A stretch of 33,886 nucleotides of DNA from Micropruina sp. Its GTDB lineage: Bacteria > Actinomycetota > Actinomycetes > Propionibacteriales > Propionibacteriaceae. The DNA lies in the NCBI RefSeq assembly GCF_027492755.1, contig NZ_JAPUED010000234.1:2602-36487 (forward strand), given 5' to 3'. Position 1 is the first letter of the stretch. Every line of letters starts with the position of its first letter. The notes under the pieces were generated by a model. It did no database searches. It had not been told where the DNA came from and saw only the letters and a program-made list of their open reading frames with translations. The position numbers and the translations under genes were made by a program. Below are positions 14,903-24,219 of the stretch, in pieces.

Positions 14903-17037
14903 TCGTCCGCTCCCGCGGCGACGATCCGCACCTCGACGGCGGCGGACGCGGTGGCGTCGCGCCCGGTGATCAGCCGAACCAGGCCCTGATCGACCCGCCA
15001 GGTGAGGTCGCGTCCGAAGTAGCCGAAGGCATCGGTCCCGATCGTGAAGACGGCGGTGCCGGTCTCACCGGGGGCCAGGTCGAGCCACTGCCAGTCGAGC
15101 AGCTCCAGCTTGGGACGGGTCACCTCGGCGACCGGGTCGTGAAGGTACAACTGGACGAGCTCGCGCCCGGCCCGCTGGCCGGTGTTGGTCACCTGCGCGC
15201 TGACCTCGACCTGGCCGCCGAGCGGCACCTCGGACGCCGACGCGACCGGCCCGCCGTGCCGGAACGTGGTGTAGCTCAACCCGTAGCCGAACGGCAGTTG
15301 CGGCTGGGTCAGGGCGTCGAGGTAGCGGCCGTCCCAGGCGTCGCGGGTGAAGTCGAGCACCCGTGAGGTGGCCCGGGCGTGCACCGACGACGGCACGTGC
15401 CCGGTGCTGCGCGGGAAGGTCATCGGCAGCCGTCCGGACGGCTCCCGACGTCCGAACAGCACGTCGGCCAGCGCCGGACCGGCCTCGGTGCCCGGATGCC
15501 ACGCGACGACCACCGCCGACGCCACCCGCAGCACCTCGGCCAGGTCGAGCGGACGTCCGCCGAACACCACCGCCACCACCGGTTTGCCCAGCCCGCACAG
15601 CTGTTTCAGTGCCTCGAGCTGGCCGGCCGGCAGGCCCAGATCCGCCACCGAGTTGGCCTCGCCGGAGCGGCTCGGATGCTCGCCCAGCAGCGCCACCGTG
15701 ACCGCGGCCGCGCGGGTGCGGTGCGCCGCCAGGTCGCTGAACCGGCCGTCGGTGTGGGTCAGCCGGTCGCCGAGCAGGTCGGTGAACGCCACCAGCGGCG
15801 AAGAGACGTCGGCGCCGCGTCCGTCCAGCACCCAGGTGCCGAGCAGTGCCTCGCCCTCGTCGACGAACGGGCCGGTCAGGTGCAGCGACTCGACCTGGTC
15901 CGACAACGGCAGGACGCCGTCGTTGGCCACCAGCACCATGCTGGCGACCGCAGCTTCGCGGGCCAGGGCCCGGGTCGCCGCCGTCGGTCCGATCGGATCG
16001 GCGGTGGTGCGTGGGTAGGGGTCGTCGAAGAGTCCGAGCCGGAACTTCATCCGCAGCACCCGGCGCACCGCGTCGTCCAGCAGGTCGAGCGGCACCTCGC
16101 CGTCGCCGACCAGGCTTTCCAGATGGGCGAGGTAGACGCCGGAGGCCATGTCGAGATCCACCCCGGCCAGCAGCCCCTGTCGAGCCGCGTCGCGGGCGTC
16201 GGCGGCGACCCCGTGGTCGACCAGCTGCCCGATCCCCGACCAGTCGGCGACCACGACACCGTCGAAGCCCCACTCCTGCTTCAGCACCTCACGGATCAGC
16301 CGCCGATTGGCGTGCATCGGCGTCCCGTCGATGTCGTTGAACGACGCCATCACCGACAGCACACCGGCATCGACCGCGGCCTTGAAGGTGCGCAGGTGCA
16401 GGTTGCGCAACGTGTTCTCGCCGACCTGCACCGACTCGTAGTCGCGGCCGCCGGCGGCCAGCCCGTAGCCGACGAAGTGCTTGGCGGTGGCGCCGATGTG
16501 CCGCTGAAAGCCGGTCACCGCGGCCATCGCGAGGCGGCCCGACAAGGCGGGTGACTCGCCGAACCCCTCGGCGACCCGGCCCCAGCGCGGCTCCTCCGAG
16601 ATGTCGACCATCGGTGCGAACGTCCAGGCCACCCCCTCGCGGAGAGCCTCAGAGCCGGCGACATCGCAGAGCCGCTCGACGAGTTCGGCGTCCCACGCGG
16701 CGGCCAGCCCGAGCGGAATCGGGAACACGGTGCGGTGGCCGTGGATCACGTCGCGTCCGAACAGCACCGGAATGCCCAGCCGGGATTCCTCCACGGCGAT
16801 GCGCTGGCATTGCTCGATGGCCCGGATCGACAGCCCCTCATCGCGCACGTTGCCGCCCAATGCGCCGCTGGCGTACAGCGACGAACCGATCCGCCCGGCG
16901 GCCAGCGCGTCACGATCGGCGCCCGGTGAGACGTTGGCGGGCTGGTTCAGCTGGCCCACCTTCTCGGGCAGGGTCATCTCGGCCAGCAGGGCGTCCACCC
17001 GCTCGTCGATGGGCAATGCCCGCATCCATTTCTTCAC
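14899..17037 (-). CDS. GH3 beta-glucosidase (BglX type, cytoplasmic)
   Basis: A 712-residue retaining exo-glycosidase. Domain order is a TIM barrel (about 1-345), an alpha/beta sandwich (about 370-570) and a fibronectin III-like domain (about 610-700). D265 in GVVVADWSGIG is the nucleophile. KHFVGYG and RVAEGFGE are family motifs. The acid/base region is EHPSRSGEANSVADLGLP. No signal peptide is present, unlike periplasmic BglX, so it works on imported oligosaccharides. In Listeria innocua a GH3 gene lies next to the 1,2-beta-oligoglucan phosphorylase gene and its product cleaves sophorose, which is the best guide to its role here. The GTG start at 17037 has a GGAGG site and overlaps the GH94 stop by 4 bases. 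Confidence 0.93.
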   Translation of the reverse strand: MKKWMRALPIDERVDALLAEMTLPEKVGQLNQPANVSPGADRDALAAGRIGSSLYASGALGGNVRDEGLSIRAIEQCQRIAVEESRLGIPVLFGRDVIHGHRTVFPIPLGLAAAWDAELVERLCDVAGSEALREGVAWTFAPMVDISEEPRWGRVAEGFGESPALSGRLAMAAVTGFQRHIGATAKHFVGYGLAAGGRDYESVQVGENTLRNLHLRTFKAAVDAGVLSVMASFNDIDGTPMHANRRLIREVLKQEWGFDGVVVADWSGIGQLVDHGVAADARDAARQGLLAGVDLDMASGVYLAHLESLVGDGEVPLDLLDDAVRRVLRMKFRLGLFDDPYPRTTADPIGPTAATRALAREAAVASMVLVANDGVLPLSDQVESLHLTGPFVDEGEALLGTWVLDGRGADVSSPLVAFTDLLGDRLTHTDGRFSDLAAHRTRAAAVTVALLGEHPSRSGEANSVADLGLPAGQLEALKQLCGLGKPVVAVVFGGRPLDLAEVLRVASAVVVAWHPGTEAGPALADVLFGRREPSGRLPMTFPRSTGHVPSSVHARATSRVLDFTRDAWDGRYLDALTQPQLPFGYGLSYTTFRHGGPVASASEVPLGGQVEVSAQVTNTGQRAGRELVQLYLHDPVAEVTRPKLELLDWQWLDLAPGETGTAVFTIGTDAFGYFGRDLTWRVDQGLVRLITGRDATASAAVEVRIVAAGADE

Positions 17038-20000
17038 CGGCCAACCTCCAGATCGATTCGGGTGACGCCGTCAACTGCCGGGCCCAGTTCGGCCAGCTCC
17101 AGCCGGACGCCGGCCGTCCGGTAGCGGTTCAGCAGCGGCCGGCCGGTCACCGGGCGTCCGTCGACCCGCACCGACCGCACCCCGAAGCCCGGCGACGCGA
17201 CGCGATAGCTGAGCTCGAGCACCCGGTCGGGCAGCGGGACCCGGGCCACCAGGCCGTCCAGCTCCGGGTCGAGCACCGGGTCCAGGTCCAGCGAGGACCC
17301 GTGCCGTCGCACCCCCAGCAGGCATTCGGCGAGCAGCCGCAGGAACAGGCCGGGTCCCGAGGAGTACACCCGCCAGCCACCCTGCAGGGCCACCTCGCCG
17401 GTAAGCGAGCGCTGATAGTGCTCTGCGGCGTCGTCGCGGTCGGCGAAGGCGGCGTCGGAGGACGAGTAGTAGCAGGTGGTCTGCCGTGGCTGGGCGCCCG
17501 GCACCCGCTCGGTGGCCCCGATCGGATTCACCAGGCACAGCGCCTTGAACAGCCCGGACGCGTCGCCCACCCGGGCCAGCGCCTCGGCATAGCGCAGGTG
17601 CGCGTGGGTGTACATCAGGCCGATCTCGCGGCCCCAGAACGTCGCCGCCTCGGCCCGCTGGAACACCTCCATCGGGCCGCCCCGGTACGGCGGGGGAGCG
17701 TCGAACAGCCGGACGCCGTCCGGCCCCGACAGGTGCCGGTCGAGCACCGCCAGGTGATGCCGGGCCTGTTCGGCGTCGAGCAGCTCGGCGCTGATCGCAT
17801 GGATCCAGGGCAACACGCCGTAACGCAGACCGGTGCGCCGGTCCCGAGGGTGCACCAGCACCTCGGCGAGCCGTCCGGACTTCTCGAACACGCCGTAGCC
17901 GGCCAGCAACCCGTCGACCAGCAGCACGTCGGTCAGGGCACGTTCGGTGGCCTCGGCGAGCGCGGCGAGTCGCTTCTCCAGCGCCGGCTCGGCGGCGCAG
18001 ACGGCCAGGCCCTCGACCAGCGCGCGCAGCGCCTGCACCTGCAGCACCGCCGTCCAGGTCGAGGCCATCTGGGCGGCCAGCCGCGGGTCGGCGGGCTGCA
18101 GCGAGTCGTTCCAGTCGCCGTGCCCATAGGACGGCAGCGGACTGCCGGGCACGGTGCGAGTCTCGATCACCCGGAGCGCGCGCTCGATGTGATCGACGAT
18201 CGGTGCGGCCGTGACCGTGCCGCGGTCGCCGACGAAGCCGGCGGATTCGCGCAGCAGCGAGGCATCACCCTCGTGCTGCAGGTACTCGCCGAGGGCGAGC
18301 AGCGGCCAGAACAGCACGTCGCCGTGCGCGTCCGGCTGCCCTGAGGACAGCGGCGGCAGGAACTCGAAGGCCTGCGGCCAGTCACCGCGTTGGTGCTGGG
18401 CGGCGAACACCCGCAGCAGCAGGTCGCGCTGCGCGTCGGGCCGGGCGTACGCCGTCAGCAGGCCGACCGGTCCCTGGCAGACGTCCCGGGTACCCCAGCC
18501 GCCGCCGCTGAACTGCTCGAGCCCGCGCGGCGACAGGTAGTGGACCAGCGCATCGTGAGTGAACCAGGGCACGATCCGGTTGAGCCGGTCCACCTCGTCG
18601 GCGGCCGGGCCGCCCGCGTGCAGGGTCAGTGCGCCTACGGCGAGCGCCGCCTCCGCGCGAGGGAGCGTCGAAGCCGCCGGGACGTCGGGTGAGGCAGTGA
18701 CCGCGCCGGTGGCGCTCAGCCCGAGGGTGAGCGGCGCAGCGCCGGCAATGGTCAGCCAGGGCAGCCCCCGCGAGACCCCGTCGGCGAACAGGGGACCGTC
18801 GCCGTCACCGACGGCACCCGCCCCTGAATAGCGCAGGTCGAGCCCGGCCGCGCGCAGCCGTCCGGGCCGGGAGGTCAGGTCACCGGTGCGCCCGAGCTGG
18901 GCAGCCACCAGCAACTGTCGTGGCCGTCCGTTCAACTGGCGCAACGCGACCTTCACCTCATGGGTGCCGCCGCCGGTGGCGGTGACCACCTCGAGCACGG
19001 TGTCGCCCCAGGCGTACAGCCAGCGCGCCCGGTCGGGCCGCAGCCCCCAGGCACTCGGTCGACCCAGCAGCAGCCAGCGGCCGCCGTCGTGAACGAAGAC
19101 CCGCAGGCCGTGACTGCGGCGCAGGCCCAGGTAGCTCTGCGTGGCGCTCAGCAGCGGATCGCGTCCGACATGACCACGGGTCAGATGCGAGGCGAACACA
19201 CCGTTCAGCCAGACGGTGGTGGTCAGGCCATCGGACCCGGGAGTGACGGACGAACCGGTGCGCAGCAGCTGGCCGTGGGGACGCAGCACGGCCCGGTCCT
19301 TGGCAGCGCTGACCAGCACCTCACCGTCTGCCGACAGCGCCTCCCACCAGTCGGCGCCGGGCTGCTCGACGACCTGGATCGGTCCGCTCAGCAGTTCGCC
19401 CAGCCGGCCCACGTCCAGCGGCTCCGTGATCAACTCCGACGCCCCGGCGAACAGCGTCGGGGGTGGGGTCGGAGCCGGGGCAGTCAGTGGGGCGCCGGTC
19501 TGCGGCAACCGCTCCTCCGGCGCCCAGGCGGAATCGCTGGCCGCGCTCGCCTGCGGATGGTCGGGCACCAGCACGCCGAAGAAGCCGGCGCGATGGGTCT
19601 GGCCGGGCTCCAGGCGGACGGCCCGGTCGGCGATCACCGCCAACGTGTGTTCGTGCTGCAGTCGCGTGTTCGGCAGCTGCCGTCGCAGCAGGCCGCTGGG
19701 GACCCCGTTCACCAGTGGCGCCAGCTGGGCCGCGTCGGTCGCCCAGCCGACCCCTTCGCCGTAGCTGCCCAGCAACGTCCAGGGCGCGCGCGGTCCGGGC
19801 ATGTTCTGCCGGACCGCGAGGCAGTCACCCCACAGGGGGTGGCGCACCGGCGAAACATCCAGGTATTGACTGACGTAATACTGATTGATTCGAACGACAT
19901 CCGAAGGAGCCAATGCGATATCGCACGCCAGTACGGTGTCGAACTCGATCGGAATGGCCGACTTGGAAGCGTGTCGGTCGGGGGAGCTGACGGTGAGTTG

Positions 20001-20309
20001 CCACTGCCAGGTGAGGCGTTCGGGATGTAGCGAGAAACGGGCCGCAAACATTAGTCCGCGCTCGCTGCCGACTACCTCGAAGCCGTCCTCGAATCGGGTG
20101 ACGGTGCGCTGCGCGGCGGGGTCGGCGACCCGGATCGGGTGTGCCCGATCACCCTCCAGGATGCGGATCCACAGCCCGCCGGCACCGCATTCGGCATAGT
20201 CGGCCGGATATTGCAGCATGGAGAGTCCATCGAGGTCGAGGCGGCTCAGACCACCCCACGGAGTGTGCGTGGCGGTGCTTGCCCCAGCTCCTACAGCGCT
20301 CGCGGTCAT
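17034..20309 (-). CDS. GH94 glycoside phosphorylase, probably 1,2-beta-oligoglucan phosphorylase
   Basis: A 1091-residue cytoplasmic enzyme expected to split beta-glucosidic bonds with phosphate, releasing alpha-glucose 1-phosphate and sparing ATP. Large beta-sandwich regions fill about 1-560. The (alpha/alpha)6 catalytic domain (about 580-1000) contains LEQFSGGGWGTRDVCQGP and YGHGDWNDSLQP, whose DWND (D732-D735) holds the GH94 catalytic aspartate. Length and motifs match the roughly 1100-residue 1,2-beta-oligoglucan phosphorylases rather than cellobiose phosphorylases (about 800) or cyclic glucan synthases (over 2500). GH149/GH161 beta-1,3 phosphorylases are of similar size and remain a lesser alternative. 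First gene of the leftward operon, with its ATG at 20309, divergent from the importer genes. Confidence 0.88.
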   Translation of the reverse strand: MTASAVGAGASTATHTPWGGLSRLDLDGLSMLQYPADYAECGAGGLWIRILEGDRAHPIRVADPAAQRTVTRFEDGFEVVGSERGLMFAARFSLHPERLTWQWQLTVSSPDRHASKSAIPIEFDTVLACDIALAPSDVVRINQYYVSQYLDVSPVRHPLWGDCLAVRQNMPGPRAPWTLLGSYGEGVGWATDAAQLAPLVNGVPSGLLRRQLPNTRLQHEHTLAVIADRAVRLEPGQTHRAGFFGVLVPDHPQASAASDSAWAPEERLPQTGAPLTAPAPTPPPTLFAGASELITEPLDVGRLGELLSGPIQVVEQPGADWWEALSADGEVLVSAAKDRAVLRPHGQLLRTGSSVTPGSDGLTTTVWLNGVFASHLTRGHVGRDPLLSATQSYLGLRRSHGLRVFVHDGGRWLLLGRPSAWGLRPDRARWLYAWGDTVLEVVTATGGGTHEVKVALRQLNGRPRQLLVAAQLGRTGDLTSRPGRLRAAGLDLRYSGAGAVGDGDGPLFADGVSRGLPWLTIAGAAPLTLGLSATGAVTASPDVPAASTLPRAEAALAVGALTLHAGGPAADEVDRLNRIVPWFTHDALVHYLSPRGLEQFSGGGWGTRDVCQGPVGLLTAYARPDAQRDLLLRVFAAQHQRGDWPQAFEFLPPLSSGQPDAHGDVLFWPLLALGEYLQHEGDASLLRESAGFVGDRGTVTAAPIVDHIERALRVIETRTVPGSPLPSYGHGDWNDSLQPADPRLAAQMASTWTAVLQVQALRALVEGLAVCAAEPALEKRLAALAEATERALTDVLLVDGLLAGYGVFEKSGRLAEVLVHPRDRRTGLRYGVLPWIHAISAELLDAEQARHHLAVLDRHLSGPDGVRLFDAPPPYRGGPMEVFQRAEAATFWGREIGLMYTHAHLRYAEALARVGDASGLFKALCLVNPIGATERVPGAQPRQTTCYYSSSDAAFADRDDAAEHYQRSLTGEVALQGGWRVYSSGPGLFLRLLAECLLGVRRHGSSLDLDPVLDPELDGLVARVPLPDRVLELSYRVASPGFGVRSVRVDGRPVTGRPLLNRYRTAGVRLELAELGPAVDGVTRIDLEVGR

Positions 20310-20356
20310 TGACTCTGTCTATCACCGCCGCCCGCGGCGACAACACCCGAAAAGGC

Positions 20357-20377
20357 ATGTAAATAGCTGTAAATAGC
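20357..20377. promoter_or_regulatory. Two abutting 10-bp direct repeats in the divergent promoter region
   Basis: TGTAAATAGC occurs at 20358-20367 and again at 20368-20377, one helical turn apart. A reversed ATGTAA (TTACAT) lies at 20410-20415. This is the most AT-rich stretch of the 176-bp region between the two operons. It may be a second regulator's site or part of the leftward promoter. Confidence 0.4.
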
Positions 20378-20386
20378 GCTGCCGGA

Positions 20387-20398
20387 GCGAATGTTCGC
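20387..20398. promoter_or_regulatory. Candidate LacI-family operator
   Basis: GCGAATGTTCGC is an inverted repeat with GCGAA/TTCGC arms around TG. It sits 78 bp upstream of the GH94 start and about 65 bp upstream of the predicted start point of the importer operon, so one bound regulator could touch both directions. The LacI protein encoded at 26.2 kb is the natural candidate to bind it. The assignment is inferred from position and symmetry only. Confidence 0.45.
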
Positions 20399-20427
20399 CA
20401 TGAAAGTACTTACATTGCCAAAAGTCA

Positions 20428-20456
20428 TTGACCGATGCTCGGGGCCTGCTTATCGT
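20428..20456 (+). promoter_or_regulatory. Promoter of the importer operon
   Basis: TTGACC (20428-20433), a 17-base spacer and TATCGT (20451-20456) form a good sigma-70-type promoter. Transcription would start near 20463, leaving a short leader with the GAGGAG ribosome site at 20474-20479 before the ATG at 20486. Confidence 0.65.
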
Positions 20457-20485
20457 GTCGAAATAGAACATGTGAGGAGATCCCG

Positions 20486-22201
20486 ATGACGCGACGAACC
20501 ACACGGTCTCATCCGTTCAGCCCGGTGGGGCTGACCGCGCTGGCCGCCACGGGCATGCTGGTCCTGACGGCCTGCTCCGGACGCATCCAGACCAACCAGA
20601 ACCAGCCGGCACCCTCCGCGGGCGGTACCGCCGGCACCGACGCGATGATCGACCAGGTCACCATGCCCGCAGAGGTGGCTGAGAACGTGGGCGGCCTGGT
20701 CAACTACAACCCGTTCTCGCCCAATGCGCTGACCAAGGTGTACTTCTACGAGCCGCTGATGATCCGCAACTCGTTGAACTGCCAGATGACGCCGTGGCTG
20801 GCCACCGGCTTCAAGTGGGAGGGCGCGACCAAGCTCACTTTCACCATCCGCGAGGGCGTGAAATGGAGCGACGGCCAGCCGCTCACTCCCGATGACGTCA
20901 AGTTCAGCCTCGAACTGGGCAAGCGATTCTCCGCGCTCGACACCGCCGGCATCTGGAACGACACCTTCGGCAAGAAGGCCGCCGATGTCACGGTCGTCGG
21001 CAACGACGTGACGATCACCTTCAGCGGCAACGCCGCCGCCAAATTTGACTCGATCATCGGCGTCAAGATCCTGCCCAAGCACGTCTGGGAGAAGATCGAC
21101 GACCCGGTCAAGTACATCGACAAGGACCCGGTCGGCACCGGCCCCTTCACCGTCGGCTCCTACAACGGCCGCAAGCTGGTGCTCGAGCGCCGCGCCGACT
21201 ATTGGCAGGCCGACAAGGTGAAGGTCCAGAAGCTGGTGCTCGAGGGCAACTACGACGCCACCCAGGCCGCACTGAAGCTCAACGCCGGCGGACTGGACGC
21301 CTACTGGGGCGAGATTCCGAACCCCCAGGTGGCGTTCGTCGACAAGAACCCGACACTGAACCACTTCTGGTACGCGCCGGCCGGCACCACCGTGCTCACG
21401 CCGAACCTCACCAAGGCGCCGTTCAACGACGTCAAATTCCGCGAGGCCTACAGCCAGGGGCTGAACAAGGACGAGATCAGCACCAAGGCCACCTACGGGG
21501 TGATGAAGCCCGCCTCGCAGACCGGCCTGAAGCTGCCCTACGCCGAGAACCTGATGCCCGAGGAGTTCGCCAAGAAGGACACCGTGCTGCCCTTCGACAC
21601 CGCCAAGGCCGAACAGTTGCTGGACGCCGCCGGCTACAAGGTGGGCGCGAACGGCATGCGCACCAATCCGGACGGCTCGCCGCTGCAGATCAAGTTCACC
21701 GTGCAGGCCGGGTGGATCGACTACGAGTCGACCGTCGAGGTGATCGTCCGCAACCTGCAGGCGCTGCACCTGGACGCCAAGACCGTCAAGAGCGCACCCG
21801 ACAACGTCGAGGCACAGAAGAAGTCCGCTGACTTCGACATGGTGCTCGAATACCTGCACGGCGGCTGTGAGGTGGCCCGCAACATCGGCTCCAAGCTGGC
21901 CAGCGACCAGATTCCGACCAAGACGAAGGTGCAGAGCAACGTCGAGCGCTGGAACGACCCGGCCACCGACGCCACCATCGCCCAGCTCTCCGGGTCGACC
22001 GATCCCGCCGAGCAGAAGAAGCTGGTCGGCTCGCTGGTCGACACGATGATGACCCAGTACCCGGTGACCTCGCTGATCTACGCCCCGGCCCGGATGATCT
22101 ACCGCACCGACAAGGCGGTCGGCTGGCCCAGCGCCGACGATCCGTACGCGACCAACAGCGACATGCTGCTGATCATGACTCACCTGAAGTCGGCCAAGTA
22201 G
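20486..22201 (+). CDS. ABC transporter solute-binding lipoprotein, family 5
   Basis: A 571-residue extracytoplasmic binding protein anchored to the membrane by a lipid. The signal sequence is basic (MTRRTTRSH), then hydrophobic, ending in the lipobox LTAC with C30 the modified cysteine, followed by a flexible N/Q/P-rich stretch. The mature part has SBP_bac_5 features: NYNPFSPN, FTIREGVKWSDGQPLTPDDVKFSLE, KDPVGTGPFTVGSYNGRKLVLERRADYW. Family 5 is called oligopeptide-binding, but several members bind beta-gluco-oligosaccharides (for example in Thermotoga). The GH genes around it make a sugar ligand much more likely than a peptide. First gene of the rightward operon, followed by an intercistronic hairpin. 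Confidence 0.93.
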   Translation: MTRRTTRSHPFSPVGLTALAATGMLVLTACSGRIQTNQNQPAPSAGGTAGTDAMIDQVTMPAEVAENVGGLVNYNPFSPNALTKVYFYEPLMIRNSLNCQMTPWLATGFKWEGATKLTFTIREGVKWSDGQPLTPDDVKFSLELGKRFSALDTAGIWNDTFGKKAADVTVVGNDVTITFSGNAAAKFDSIIGVKILPKHVWEKIDDPVKYIDKDPVGTGPFTVGSYNGRKLVLERRADYWQADKVKVQKLVLEGNYDATQAALKLNAGGLDAYWGEIPNPQVAFVDKNPTLNHFWYAPAGTTVLTPNLTKAPFNDVKFREAYSQGLNKDEISTKATYGVMKPASQTGLKLPYAENLMPEEFAKKDTVLPFDTAKAEQLLDAAGYKVGANGMRTNPDGSPLQIKFTVQAGWIDYESTVEVIVRNLQALHLDAKTVKSAPDNVEAQKKSADFDMVLEYLHGGCEVARNIGSKLASDQIPTKTKVQSNVERWNDPATDATIAQLSGSTDPAEQKKLVGSLVDTMMTQYPVTSLIYAPARMIYRTDKAVGWPSADDPYATNSDMLLIMTHLKSAK

Positions 22202-22216
22202 CCGCACCCCGAGCTC

Positions 22217-22253
22217 GCGGGGCATGACGCGCCTCCTCACCGTCATGCCCCGC
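22217..22253 (+). promoter_or_regulatory. Intercistronic hairpin between binding-protein and permease genes
   Basis: GCGGGGCATGACG (22217-22229) and CGTCATGCCCCGC (22241-22253) form a perfect 13-bp stem with an 11-nt loop and no following T-run. Stems at this place in ABC operons commonly protect the upstream message or partly stop transcription, so that binding protein is made in excess over permease. That role is inferred from position. Confidence 0.75.
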
Positions 22254-22287
22254 GCCGTACGGGCGCCGGCCCGAAAGGAGCGCGACG

Positions 22288-23280
22288 ATGCGCTATTTCC
22301 TGAGGCGGATCGGGTTCTTCATCGCCACCTTGTGGGCTGCGGTGACCCTGAACTTCATCATTCCCCGGCTGCAGCCGGGAGACCCCGCCGAGATCATGTT
22401 CAAGAAGCTGCAGGGCAAGGACGCCGAGCTCGACCCGGCGAAGATCGAGGCCCTGCGTGCCATGCTCGGCGACCCGGCCGGCGCCAACCTGTGGGACCAG
22501 TACTGGAACTACCTCGGCTCGCTGGCGCGCGGTGACTTCGGCATCTCGTACACGTACTTCCCCTACGAGGTGAAGACCGTGATCGGTGTCGCGCTGCCGT
22601 GGACCCTGGTGCTGGTGGGCGTCACCCTGATCATCTCTTTCGTGGTGGGCACCCTGCTCGGAGCCTTCGCCGCGTGGCGACGCAACAGCCGCTTCGACTC
22701 GTTCGTGACGCTGGGCTCGACGTTCATCGGAACACTCCCGTCGTTCTGGCTGGCGCTGCTGATCCTGTTCGCGTTCGGCTACGTGCTGGGCTGGTTCCCC
22801 ACGGCAGGTGGGTACGACGCCAGCACCCCCGGCTGGAACGGCGAGTTCCTCGCCGACGCCCTGTACCACTCGGTGCTGCCCGCCTCGGTGCTGCTGATCA
22901 CCGGCCCGATCGGCTGGATCCTCGGCATGCGCAACACGATGATCATGAATCTGGGTGAGGACTACGTCAGGCTGGCCCGGGCCAAGGGTGTGCCGGACGC
23001 GCAGATCGCCCTGCGCTACGCCGCCCGCAACGCACTGCTTCCCTCCATCACCGGCCTCGCCCTGGCCCTGGGCAGCATGCTCGGCGGCCAGATCCTGATC
23101 GAGCAGGTCTTCGACTACCCGGGGCTCGGACGGCTCACCGCCCAGGCCATCGACAACAAGGACTATCCACTGCTGCAGGCCCTGCTGCTGTTCACCATCG
23201 TCGGCGTACTGGTGGCCAACCTGATCGCCGACGTGCTGTACGGCATTCTCGATCCCCGGGCCAGGAAGGTGACCTCATGA
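22288..23280 (+). CDS. ABC transporter permease, DppB/OppB type
   Basis: A 330-residue inner-membrane permease with six predicted membrane helices, the first at about residues 9-29 (FFIATLWAAVTLNFIIPRL), followed by the long external loop typical of DppB. The ATPase-docking EAA loop is EDYVRLARAKGVPDAQIALRYAARNALLPS, and GGQILIEQVFDYPGLG is a conserved family stretch. The ATG at 22288 has an AAAGGAG site at ideal spacing. It would form the translocation channel with the DppC-type protein, whose gene overlaps its stop by 4 bases. Substrate is set by the binding protein, here probably beta-gluco-oligosaccharides. Confidence 0.93.
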   Translation: MRYFLRRIGFFIATLWAAVTLNFIIPRLQPGDPAEIMFKKLQGKDAELDPAKIEALRAMLGDPAGANLWDQYWNYLGSLARGDFGISYTYFPYEVKTVIGVALPWTLVLVGVTLIISFVVGTLLGAFAAWRRNSRFDSFVTLGSTFIGTLPSFWLALLILFAFGYVLGWFPTAGGYDASTPGWNGEFLADALYHSVLPASVLLITGPIGWILGMRNTMIMNLGEDYVRLARAKGVPDAQIALRYAARNALLPSITGLALALGSMLGGQILIEQVFDYPGLGRLTAQAIDNKDYPLLQALLLFTIVGVLVANLIADVLYGILDPRARKVTS

Positions 23281-24218
23281 GCACCGGAGTCACGCAACCG
23301 GCCAGCTCGTCCGACCTGCCGGTCGGCGGGCCCGAACTCGCCGAGGCCGAGGCCCAGGCCGTGGAGGCCGCCGGCCCCCGCTGGTGGCAGATCATCTGGG
23401 CCAACCGCAAGGCCAAGGTCGGTGTCGTCATCTTGTCGCTGTACGTGCTGGTCGCGCTGTTCGCACCGTGGGTCGCGCCGTACCAGGGCACCCGCACCGA
23501 CTTCGAGGCACTGCTCGAACCCAGCGCCGAGCACTGGCTGGGCACCACCACCTCCGGTGGCGACATCGCCTCGCAGCTGATCTGGGGTACCCGGGTGTCG
23601 CTGCTGGTCGGCCTGTTCGGCGGGCTGTTCGCCACCGCCATCGCGCTGGTGATCGGCATGATCTCGGGCTACTTCGAGGGCACCTGGATCGATGAGGTGC
23701 TGTCGTTCCTGACCAACGTCGCTCTCGTGGTGCCGATCCTGCCGCTGATCATCACCCTGATGGCCTACACCGAGGACCGGTCGATCTGGTTCACCATCTT
23801 CGTGATCGCCATCACCTCATGGGCCGGCGCGGCCCGGGCCAAGCGATCCCAGATCATCACGCTGCGCAACCGTGATTTCGTCACCGCCGCGAAGTTCTCG
23901 GGCGAGCGGTCGTGGACGATCGTCTTCCGCGAGATCATGCCCGGAATGTCGTCGCTGATCATGGCCGGATTCTTCGGGGCGGCCACCGGCGCGGTCGGTG
24001 CCGAGGCCGGCCTGTCGTTCCTCGGCCTGGGCGACACCAGTTCGGTGTCCTGGGGAACGATGCTCTACCAGGCCAATCAGCAGGGCGCGCTGGCGCAGGG
24101 GTTGTGGATCTGGCTGGTCGTGCCCGGCATCGCGCTGGCGGTGCTGATCACGTCCTTCACCTTCGTGAACTTCGGCATCGATCTGCTGAGCAATCCGCAC
24201 CTACGAGAGGACGGCTGA
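23277..24218 (+). CDS. ABC transporter permease, DppC/OppC type
   Basis: A 313-residue membrane permease, partner of the DppB-type protein. A cytoplasmic N-terminus of about 45 residues precedes the first helix (KVGVVILSLYVLVALFAPWVAPY). HWLGTTTSGGDIASQLIWGTRVSLLVG is the characteristic DppC motif, and the EAA loop is RDFVTAAKFSGERSWTIVFREIMPGMSS. The start overlaps the upstream stop as ATGA, which couples their translation in equal amounts. The ATPase gene begins 1 bp after its stop. Confidence 0.93.
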   Translation: MSTGVTQPASSSDLPVGGPELAEAEAQAVEAAGPRWWQIIWANRKAKVGVVILSLYVLVALFAPWVAPYQGTRTDFEALLEPSAEHWLGTTTSGGDIASQLIWGTRVSLLVGLFGGLFATAIALVIGMISGYFEGTWIDEVLSFLTNVALVVPILPLIITLMAYTEDRSIWFTIFVIAITSWAGAARAKRSQIITLRNRDFVTAAKFSGERSWTIVFREIMPGMSSLIMAGFFGAATGAVGAEAGLSFLGLGDTSSVSWGTMLYQANQQGALAQGLWIWLVVPGIALAVLITSFTFVNFGIDLLSNPHLREDG

Positions 24219-24219
24219 G

